DNA of 64,000 nucleotides from Rotaria socialis (lineage: Eukaryota > Rotifera > Eurotatoria > Philodinida > Philodinidae), in the NCBI GenBank assembly GCA_905331475.1, contig CAJNYU010003377.1, forward strand, positions 147,248 through 211,247. Reading direction: 5' to 3'. Shown here one piece after another: positions 37,110 through 46,316 of this stretch; the stretch's first letter is position 1, and each line of letters begins with the position of its first letter. The notes under the pieces are model-generated. The model did not search any database. It worked only from the letters and a program-made list of their open reading frames with translations, and was not told the DNA's origin. Both the position numbers and the translations under genes were made by a program.

Positions 37110-37937
37110 TCATATGTATATTATTTCTGTTCGATAATTAATTGCTTTCATTTTTTTTTTCTATTAAACATCGAATTTTGAATAAAAACTAACCTAAATT
37201 ATATAATCTATGATCAATTAAGTACTCTTTAAAAAAAACACAAATCATAACATCGATATCTGATCACTCTATGAGAATCTAAAGAAAATAATGAATTCAT
37301 TCACGCGACTAGAAATCTATGAAAATTCTCGTTCAGATTTAAATATTGTTATTAGCTTTTGTTGTCTTCGATCAATCAAATCGATTTCAATTCTTTTGTT
37401 TTTCTTTATATTTTGGCCAATAGGGTAACTAGCGTATCTCTGACGATCACAATTATGATTTAAAATAGTGCACATGCTAATCTTGCATTTTTACATTTAA
37501 ATTCGAACTGTCATTATGTGGATTAAAATTTTTTAATGCGGTGCGAAGCAGAAGCATTCATGTAGCCCGTCGCGAGTTTATTTACAGCTGGTCTAAGATA
37601 ATGAATCATGGAGATAATTAATCGATCAATCGAGATCGACCCTTAAGAATGTATCGCCAAGTAAGAATAGAGTTTTATCAGGAATGAATTTCATCATGTC
37701 GACATAGAATGCATTCAAGATTTCTCTGAATTGAAGATTTTTCGTGAAGATCCGTATTCGTACTTCGCATCGCATTTCGTATACGAGTGAAACTCGAATA
37801 CCATCTAGTTTAATATTTGACTTTCATCTAAATATTGAAGTTAAAATAATATTTAATCAAAATTAATTTACACATTAGTTTTTATTGTCTGAAACATATA
37901 CAAATCATAGTATTCAGTTAAGTATAGAAGAAAAAGT
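37110..37937. other. Convergent intergenic region
   Basis: About 830 bp between the stop codons of two convergent genes; mostly 3' flanking sequence. No feature recognised. Confidence 0.4.
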
Positions 37938-39405
37938 TCACATTCGAAGACAACATACAGGACACGCCAGTTCTGTATTAGCTGGTGAATGACAAGATAC
38001 TATGGATCCATTTGAACTCTAATAATATAAATAGATAACTGTATTATTTAATCGATTAAGAAATAAACTTACCCAAATAACATGAAGTAATGCGGTAGCA
38101 ACACTCATTGGATCAGTTCGTTCTTCTAGTGATTGTTCGATAGCTGTTCGAGTACGAGGTACAATACCATGAAAGATCTTTGTCGTTGTTGTCTCTCTAT
38201 TTATACTAACAGTCACTGTTTGATCAAGATTGACTAATTTATCCGATAGCCTAATTGCAAGTGCTTTGATTTCTTCAGGTATTTGTTCAAGGTAAATATT
38301 TTTTCGATTTCTCACTTCAGCTACAATTGTCTCTCCATTTTTTACTTGTCCTGCGATTGGTAGAGCCAGCCAATAAAAACGTTTTTCTGACAAATAACCT
38401 CGATGACACCAAACTATGCGTGTTGGCCATGGATTTCTACTATGATTATTCATCCAGACTATCGTATCGTGTCTTTGTTTTTCCAGTTTGCCAATTTTTA
38501 TCCGATAGTGATAACCATCATTAAAACTTTCTCTACTGTGCTGTTCTAATGATTGTGTCCACACACGAGCTGCTGACTTATTTTTATCACTGCTATTCTG
38601 TCCAGTCATAGATATGGCGAATGGAAGATTTCGCAGATTCAAGGGTGATACACTATTTGGATGGCTATTAATAACACTGGCTGCTGCCAATCGATCTGCC
38701 ATACGTGGTGCTAACTGAAAGACACCATCACCTCCTGATGAAGAAATACCAATGAGAAAAACTCGATTCGTATTAACTTCATTGACAATAGTCAGATGTC
38801 CAATGAGACGATCTAACATTAAATCAATATATTCTTGTTGCCAATCTGTTGAACAACGTGGTACAACCCAAATAGAACCATCGTCATTAAGTTTTATATC
38901 TTCATCATTTATTGATTTTTCGTAGTTATTCATAAGAATCCATAAACTGCGGCCAGTGACTGGCCAGTTTCCATTATTAATGCCTTGCGACCATCGAAAT
39001 AGTTTACCTGATGGTGTATGAATAAACGTTCGTTCATTCAGCTCTTTTTCATAAACTATTTTTTTCGATTCAACGAGCTGATTCCATATTTCAGAAAATG
39101 CATCATCCGCTTCTTTTTTAGTAAGGCCAGGTAAAGTATCTTTCGTCTAAAACAACAACAACAACAACAACTCTAATTACTTCGTTTGTGTATATTCTAA
39201 ATGTTTACTTCCTCATTGAACTGTTGAAAATTTTCTTGATCAACATTTTCTGAAATTTCGTTAACAATCGAAAAAGAGAATAATTTACGTCTGGTAAATT
39301 CATTCTAAGCAAAACAAATAATTTGCATTCAAATACATATTACGTCTATTTCATACATACGTTCGACCTGCATTTGACACATTTTAATAGTTGACTAAAT
39401 GCCAT
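37938..39405 (-). CDS. Alpha/beta-hydrolase-like protein, bacterial-type, probably catalytically altered
   Basis: Four exons (39405-39361, 39304-39209, 39146-38073, 38018-37938) give 1296 nt (431 aa), all phase 0. The core contains a nucleophile-elbow GISSSGGDG followed by VFQLAPRMADRLAAASVI, SHPNSVSPLNLRNLPFAISM, and later IVWCHRGYLSEKRFYWLALP. I recall this set from bacterial predicted esterases of the polyhydroxyalkanoate depolymerase type. In those, the segment after GRSL reads like MHGGGG; here it is GRSLWILMNNYEKS, so the oxyanion motif seems lost. The GHW-like catalytic His region is also unclear. Substrate unknown. The spliced structure shows it is eukaryotic DNA, but horizontal origin is plausible. 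The last exon adds a short Cys-rich tail. Confidence 0.68.
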
Positions 39406-40038
39406 GTTTGTTCGTTTGAATCGGAATTCGTTTCATTTTACATACATCTGCGAAATGAATTTCGATGCGCTGAAAAAGTTGTTTTGGTTTAAAAGGAAAA
39501 GTGGAGTTGTTTTTGTTTTTGTTCGCATTTAACAGTGAAGAAATGAAAATCTGTCTTTTTCTTGTCAAGGTGAAAAACAAAAATCGATTATTCACAATCA
39601 TAATTGATGAAGAAATGCACAACTGTTTCACACGTGTTAACCATCATGAAATATAAAATAAGATTTAAAAGTTTTTCGGTACACTTAAAATTTATCAACA
39701 AAATCATTTTGTTTTATTTGATCAATATTTTGACAATGCTATCACTATTGATATAGAAAGTAAATATTATTTTATTTTATTTTAACTCAAAAGAATCACA
39801 TAAGTAACATGCGGTCATTTTCACATTGGCATCACTCTTCAAACACAAGATAGATAGATATATGCACAATAGATTGTTTCTACCATTTCATCGGCAATAT
39901 AAAAATACACTCAATTCAAGAGAAAACCTAAGGTAAAAATTGATATTATGTAGAAATTTCTAGAACTTATTCAATGCGAAGCATTTTCGTATTGGAACTA
40001 ATTTATCTATGTATAATTTTCTCTTTTTTACATAGATC
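39406..40038. other. Divergent intergenic region
   Basis: About 630 bp between divergent genes, ending in an acceptor-like ttttttacatag (AG at 40034-40035) 3 nt before the ATG at 40039. Otherwise nothing recognised. Confidence 0.4.
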
Positions 40039-40392
40039 ATGAATTATTGGTTAATCTTTTCGTGTTTATTTGCTACATGTTTAGCTGTTGCCTATGGCCA
40101 ATTAGGTTTTTCAACATCAACTGGTCGTCCAATTTCAACAACAGGCCGTCCAATTTCAACAACAGGTCGTCCAATTTCAACAACAGGCCGTCCAGTTTCA
40201 ACAACTGCTGGTAGCTCATTAAAATGCGTTTGTTCGTGTTGTTCTGGTCTTCGTTGTAAACCAGTGGCACTTCAATCATTTGTTGATACAACATGCATAG
40301 TAAAAGCATGTAAAGAGAAATGTAAAGTTTTTGAACCAAAACATTGCGATCATACATTTATGGGTACAAACGATGCATATTGCACTGTTTAA
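40039..40392 (+). CDS. Small secreted protein with TGRPIST repeats and a Cys-rich domain
   Basis: Single-exon gene of 117 aa. Residues 1-20 form a signal peptide (SCLFATCLAVAYG). Four near-identical 7-residue repeats (TGRPIST, the last TGRPVST; 21-bp units from about 40119 to 40205) follow. They should be O-glycosylated Thr/Ser-rich sequence. The C-terminal 57 residues hold ten cysteines (CVCSCCSGLRC, TCIVKACKEKCKVF, KHC, YC), which would make five disulfides. It is probably an extracellular or mucus protein; I do not recognise the Cys pattern. The ATG is 3 nt after an acceptor AG, suggesting a trans-spliced leader. Confidence 0.8.
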   Translation: MNYWLIFSCLFATCLAVAYGQLGFSTSTGRPISTTGRPISTTGRPISTTGRPVSTTAGSSLKCVCSCCSGLRCKPVALQSFVDTTCIVKACKEKCKVFEPKHCDHTFMGTNDAYCTV

Positions 40393-40623
40393 TTTAAGAA
40401 AAAAATAAAATTTTCAACTCTATCGAATGCTTTTTTCCATCAGCTAGACAGTATTGTCTTTTTAATTGGAATAAAACTTTATCCATTATGGTTGATACAG
40501 TTCGAGTCAACGCTCATGTTCGTTTCGAATCTGATTCATCGAATGTTTTTATAATGCAGAAATCATTTGATTTCATATATGAAAGATTTTGTAATAGAAC
40601 AAAAAATACGTGAACTATCAAGC

Positions 40624-42345
40624 CTATAAAATGTTTTCAAAACCTGATGGTGGACGATCGACAATTGACGTATCTGTGATTATCTTTAATGCTCGTCGTA
40701 AGTAGCCCGTTCGATATTCAGCTTCATCTTTTAGCAAACCTTTTACTTCATTAATGATGTCTTTTATATTTAACGTTGTCGGTCCTTCACGATCACAAAC
40801 GTCATCTGTTTGACCATTTTCTCCTTTAAATGGAACCCATAAAGCATGTTGAAGATTAAAAACGTTAGCCCAACGTTTAAAATTGAATGATAAGTGACGA
40901 CAACCATATGGGTTAACTTCATATAGAATAGCACCTGGTCTCATAAATAAAGTATTCGATAAACCTGCTCCATGAACACCGATTAGTAAACGTATTGATC
41001 GAGCCATTCGCGCTGTGTCGTACAGATTGTCGTTAAAATTAAATTGTTTAGGCCAAACTCGTAAATATGGATTTTTACGATCAGGAAATGCTTTTAAAAG
41101 ATAGCGCACTAATTCATCAGCATTTATCATTTCACGACGACGAATTCCAACACGATTAAGAACAACAATCCATTCACCAGTGAATTCATTCGATGAAATA
41201 TTATTTTTTCTATGATCAGAACATGTTTGATCACAAACAGGAATTTGTTCGGATAATTTCTTATGCTGTAATTCTTCTTGAACTGAGGTTAGTTCAAATT
41301 TCGATTTAAGATTAAAACTATTCAATATCCATTCAGAATAAGCTAAGTAAGCTCGACGATAATGAACAGTTGGAAATGGAAATGACTGAAACATTCGATT
41401 TGTTGTATAGTGGTGGCCCCAAGCTGCTACTCGAGGCTTGTTGTCGCCTGTCAATAATGCATACTGAAACATAACAGTTGAACCATTGAATGATTGATAT
41501 GTTAATAGTGGATAGATAGAAAACATTGATTGAATCATTTGTTCCCATCTTCTTACAGGAATGTAAGTTCCATCTGATTGTCGATGGTAATTATCCCTAT
41601 TTGGTTGATAACGAAGAAGATATGATGTAAAATAAATCTGAATTTTCGCTGGATCAATATAAGATGGATGTGATTGACATTCTGCTAATGTCCAAAATCG
41701 AGGAGCACATGTTTCAAGAAAGCCATGCGCATAATTAGTATCAGGCGGATAATTAATTAAAAGTGGTCGCGTCAAGATAGCTGCAAGATTTAGTCTTTCT
41801 ATAATTTTAATATTATCAGTTATGTTTAATTTAAAAACACCGTAAGGAACCATAAATGTATCTCTTCTCGTATCTGGTTGTCCCTGAGATGATGGATCTT
41901 GGAAAAAATAGTACAGGTCAGTAGATGACTGATAATAGATATTTGTTAAAACGCAATACCCGCCACTTGTTTCGAAATCACTGTTTGATGTTTCGGAACA
42001 TTTCCATGATGAATAAGGATAGATTTTCGTACGATCGTCTTTGATAAATTCAATATAATCATAATTTAATGGAAGATTTGTTGCTGTATGATTTTTTATG
42101 GCAAAGGTCTTCTTGACGTTACGAGTTGTATACTTACGAGTTGCAATGTAGGAATTCAGTTCAGCGTAGAGTGATGATGAGATCCATCCTCTGGTATCAT
42201 CATAGTTCTGTAAGATTTTTGTTAGTTCATCTTGTCTTTGCCGATAAAATTGAGGAAATGGCAAGGAAGAGTAAACATAAGTAAGACCTGCATAACCGAT
42301 TGTAATAAAAACTACGAACAAAATGAAAACATAGAATTGGTTCAT
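40624..42345 (-). CDS. GT61-type glycosyltransferase, type II membrane protein
   Basis: Intronless, 573 aa. A short cytoplasmic start and one hydrophobic anchor (FYVFILFVVFITIGYAGLTY, residues about 4-26) place the catalytic part in the Golgi or ER lumen. The C-terminal domain carries the DUF563/GT61 signature: VVLNRVGIRRREMINADEL, then ARSIRLLIGVHGAGLSNTLF, then PGAILYEVNPYG. Animal members are EOGT (O-GlcNAc on EGF repeats) and POMGNT2; plant members make xylan. The N-terminal half, with several Cys and WVP-like motifs, is divergent, so donor and acceptor are not predictable. Lack of introns is unusual next to the multi-exon neighbours. Confidence 0.78.
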   Translation of the reverse strand: MNQFYVFILFVVFITIGYAGLTYVYSSLPFPQFYRQRQDELTKILQNYDDTRGWISSSLYAELNSYIATRKYTTRNVKKTFAIKNHTATNLPLNYDYIEFIKDDRTKIYPYSSWKCSETSNSDFETSGGYCVLTNIYYQSSTDLYYFFQDPSSQGQPDTRRDTFMVPYGVFKLNITDNIKIIERLNLAAILTRPLLINYPPDTNYAHGFLETCAPRFWTLAECQSHPSYIDPAKIQIYFTSYLLRYQPNRDNYHRQSDGTYIPVRRWEQMIQSMFSIYPLLTYQSFNGSTVMFQYALLTGDNKPRVAAWGHHYTTNRMFQSFPFPTVHYRRAYLAYSEWILNSFNLKSKFELTSVQEELQHKKLSEQIPVCDQTCSDHRKNNISSNEFTGEWIVVLNRVGIRRREMINADELVRYLLKAFPDRKNPYLRVWPKQFNFNDNLYDTARMARSIRLLIGVHGAGLSNTLFMRPGAILYEVNPYGCRHLSFNFKRWANVFNLQHALWVPFKGENGQTDDVCDREGPTTLNIKDIINEVKGLLKDEAEYRTGYLRRALKIITDTSIVDRPPSGFENIL

Positions 42346-42536
42346 TATAACATTGAGAACTGTTGAAATAATTGTTGGAGAGTAGAAGGTTTAGTCTCAA
42401 GTTTTTGATGGATGCGTTAAAAGATTAGAAAATCTAAAAGCGTGCTTTTTTTTATTGATTCTATTTCAATCTGAAACCAAAACAGTGTCGATTGATATTT
42501 ATCATAAATTATTGCGCATTTGCATATGAATGATGC
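42346..42536. other. 5' flank of the glycosyltransferase gene
   Basis: Short upstream region of the minus-strand GT61 gene. No specific element identified. Confidence 0.3.
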
Positions 42537-42867
42537 CCAAGTAGACAAACTTTTGGGAGGACGCGTTTAAACACTCAATCGGGTACTGCGATTGAGTCAT
42601 TAACGCTCATTAGCGAAACTGAAGAAACGCGTTTTTTACGCAGAATTCTCACTTTCAGAGCGTTCAAACGAATTGATTTTTAAGTTATCGAATAATTGTG
42701 CGTTTAAACGCTCAGAATTGAAGTTTTTATTCGTTTTCACACTCTGAAAGTGAGAATTCTGCGTAAAAAACGCGCTTCTTCCGTTGCGTTAATGAGTGTT
42801 AACGACTCACAATCGCGGTTCTCGATTGAGTGTTTAAACGCGTTTTCCCAAAAGTTTGTCTGCTTGG
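42537..42867. mobile_element. 331-bp foldback element with ~140-bp arms
   Basis: The two halves are inverted copies. The left arm begins CCAAGTAGACAAACTTTTGG, and the right arm in reverse complement begins CCAAGCAGACAAACTTTTGG. Similarity continues through ACGCGTTTAAACACTCAATC, a CTCATTA/CG word, GCGTTTTTTACGCAGAATTC and TCACTTTCAGAG into about 45 bp of loop. Flanks read atgatg (left) and atgata (right), an imperfect possible target duplication. No coding capacity. Most likely a MITE or foldback transposon. Confidence 0.8.
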
Positions 42868-45352
42868 ATGATAACTTGATAATCAAGTTGCATTCATGTT
42901 ATTCACGATATTACGGCATTCTAGACATGAAAATCACATAAATCAGACGTTTGAACGATACCATAGATTTTATTTGAAAATAATACAGAGAGCATCTTTC
43001 ATGTACATCATGTTTGAGTCAAATCATCAATGGCAACGAATGTAAAAAATGTAATTTTGAAATACTTTTTACTTCATCAAATAATTAAAGTAAATATAAT
43101 GATCTGTGATCTTCTCCTGGCGCTTTAAACAATGTGTTTGATTTCGATGAGATTTCTCTTACAAGCGATCTGAATTATTGAAGTCATTTTTAACAGATAG
43201 GACTAATTTTGTCAACTAACATATCTTAACGACTAGTTAACTTTCATAAAAAAAATGAATGATTGTATTGATGTTTCTGTTTCAGACGCGTTTGTATTAA
43301 TTCACAATGTGATTAGTCTGAAAAACGTGCCGTTGAAAAATCATACTCACACGAACATCCAAAGAAAACAAAAATAGAACAAACGTTACATTCTTTTTAA
43401 TATTATGAATCTGGATCATTTTTCGTTCGTTCATTCTTTTCTTTTCTTTTCTTTTTCTACAGTTGATTGTTAAGTTCGCCAAAAATACCACTACCTCGAA
43501 ATGGCATTAAAAATGTGTCTTGCCTACTACTGATGATGTTTTGATTTAACAACGAAAATTCAGAATAAAAATGCGAAACATTTTGTATGCGTAAAGAACA
43601 GGGCGCCTGTTTCGTCAGCGCTCGTATAAATTACGTGCTAATGTTTCTATCAGAAATCTTCTCAATGCTTATTTTTTTTATTAATAAACTGTTCTCTACT
43701 ATTTAATGTGTAAAAGAAAGCACTTCTGTTGAGACAAGCAAGAGTGAGAATCACGAATGTAACGAAGAAAAACTCATATATCTTCCATTGACACTAATCC
43801 TTGAAGAAAAAACGAATAGAATATATTTGAAATCTCAACTGTTTTCGGTTTCTCTCATTGCCAATAGTCATGACCAGCAACATAAAGGAAAACATTGTAA
43901 AGCATCTACAGATTGACTAAGCTAGCTATGCACGCTCATCAAGACAGACTTATACAAAAAGTTGATTTGAAAAATATTGAATACAATATTTCGTCCTGAA
44001 ATATGAACCCGACTTATGTTATTCAAGCCAAATGCTTGAAAAAACTGTATTGTAAATTTTTAAGTAGTTTTCTTTATACTTAAAAAAATATTCTTTTTTT
44101 TTTCGAAATATTTGAAGGAATCCTGTAAACAAATATTTTTCAGTGAAAAATAGAAGCCATTTTTAATATTTTCTCAGCGTCGATAGTTTAAGTCACAATT
44201 GATCAAAATGAGACCTTGAGTCAATAAAGTGCTCTCATTTCCATTAGTGACTCAGAAGACGAAAATGAATCGTCAAATTGCATATCCCGTCATTTTAATC
44301 GCGCTCTTCACTAACTACTAGATAAGCAAATGTACTCTTTTTCTCATTCTTTTTGTCGCAATTAAATCTCTCCATAATATTACTTTCTCTTTACTCGGTT
44401 AGGCAAAATTACAAAAAGAAAAGAAAGACTTGTTTGTGGGCATTAAAATAAGTGTTCTTTAAATTTTCAAACCCGAAAGGTGATCTTAAAACAAAGATAT
44501 CTACACATCACCGTTAAAGGAGCATATCTTAACCAACATGAACGAGCAACGTTTTAGACATTACATAGTGTTAAATCGCTTGATTTTGCAAAAGCATTCG
44601 ACTCTAACAATGCACATTTCAATCGAATATCGCTACAACGTTGTGGAGCTTATAGCCATAGATAGAAGATCATGTTTACCCCAAAAACAGTTCCATGATG
44701 AAATTTACGATTGAGATTTTTTCAAATATTGATCATCGAATTCAAGTTGCTTGACATCTTTTTCCGCAGGCTATATTATTAAATTTCTTCATTTTATGTG
44801 AAATAGAACTAATGTGATCCGTGGAATTGTGTTGATTGAAATCTTGCTCGTACAAAGAAAATGTTTTGATCGGTATTTCTGTTTTTGCCAAAAAAAGGTT
44901 AATTTTTATCTATTACTTTGCCTCTTCTTATTTCAGGATGCGTAAAAATCGATAGCAAACAGTCGGAACTAATCACATTCATATTTGTTTGGAAATTTCG
45001 CTGCTCTACTGACTGATAAGACAAAATTCAAAAGAATGCTACTGCCATCAATTCAATGGAAAAACAAACTCTTGAAAACTCAAAGAACTGTGAATATCAT
45101 CTTAATCCACTCTAGATCAAATTTCATTGCATTCAAATTACTGTCTCTTACAATTAACTTTTTATAATATTTTAATGTAGAGTTTGGCAAAAACGAACTG
45201 CAATATATTGCTTTTCTATCCATTGTTATGCGCAGAAATTTTATGATTAGAACAATGATTATTTGCTTGACAGGCTAATTCTGCGCAAAAAATATCACGA
45301 GAACTTTCTTTATAATTGCAACAATATCTGACGCCAGTTTCTGACTACAAAC
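42868..45352. other. Gene-poor region
   Basis: About 2.5 kb, AT-rich, with no supported frame or RNA gene. The small open frames (43297, 44985) lack family resemblance. Confidence 0.4.
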
Positions 45353-46301
45353 ATGGAATTAATACAGACTGTTATCATTTTTATTTTGATGCATTGCTGT
45401 TCCAAGGCATGGCGTTATTATTACAATCTGTACAATACGGATGTAATCAATTATGATTTTTCATACGATTGTATATTTCATATGATAGATACACAGCAAG
45501 AGCTTGATGGCAAAAAATATGAAATTCAACATTTTATTGAGTATTGCATTCGATTATCTTCAAAAGAGAAATATGACGTCGTCGAAGGATCAGTAGCGCC
45601 GAGATTAACGTTTGATCAACTGAAAAGAGAAAGTGTAACTGTTGAAAGTCTAATCAAATGGTCAAGTGAAATTGATCTTATCGAACGTTATCAGCATTTC
45701 TTAGACACGAATAACTTTTCATCAATGGAACTTTTCTATAATTGCGCTGCATCATGGTTTGGCTCATTTTGCCAATACAGATTTGCTTTGAATCAAACTT
45801 TCACAAACATTGCCGACATTACATTCAATTCGAAAAGAATACTCGGTGATTATGCAAACTGTACCTGTTATGTGCACATGAAATGTAATCGTGGTTCTCC
45901 GTTGATATGTCTCGATTGGTGTGAGATGTTTGGATCGATCGGACGAACCTTCTTGTTCGAATACGATATTAGGATGTCAAAATGGCCCAAGCTTTCGATG
46001 CGAAGGTACTGTTTGTCTATTGCCTCATTCTTTCAATTGTGGTGATAGAAATTGTGTGCAGTGGTCACTATCAACTGATGCACATTATTGCCATAATAAA
46101 CGGGATCAAATGTTTAACATTGAGGTTCACTGGTATAGTCAAGAGGTCGTACGGTTTTCTCGTTGTCTTAAAATTGGAATGTATGCAACAAACATGTTTA
46201 CTACAAGAGGTTCTGACAAGGGTAGTGACTTAAAATATGTGAAAAAGTTCAATATTGTCAATAATTCTTTTATTTTTTTCGTATTTATTAAAAGTTATTA
46301 G
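45353..46301 (+). pseudogene. Secreted LDLa-domain family member, frameshifted
   Basis: The first frame (45353-46045) starts with a signal peptide (TVIIFILMHCCSKAWRYY) and continues as an ectodomain with YNCAASWFGSFCQYRFAL and CTCYVHMKCNRGSPLICLDW. At that point, near 45915, the sequence continues in another frame: RCLDRSDEPSC, the calcium-binding end of an LDL-receptor class A module, then CQNGPSFRCEGTVCLLPHSF. The expected CDG part of the module is missing, so a small deletion shifted the frame. From memory this architecture belongs to a large bdelloid extracellular family of unknown function. Full-length members are longer, so the C-terminal part is also lost. Confidence 0.65.
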
Positions 46302-46316
46302 TCGGCATCAATTTTT

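Noticed and set aside
42750..42941. Open frame over the foldback element
   Set aside because: Lies in the inverted-repeat arm and runs out of the element; not conserved protein sequence.
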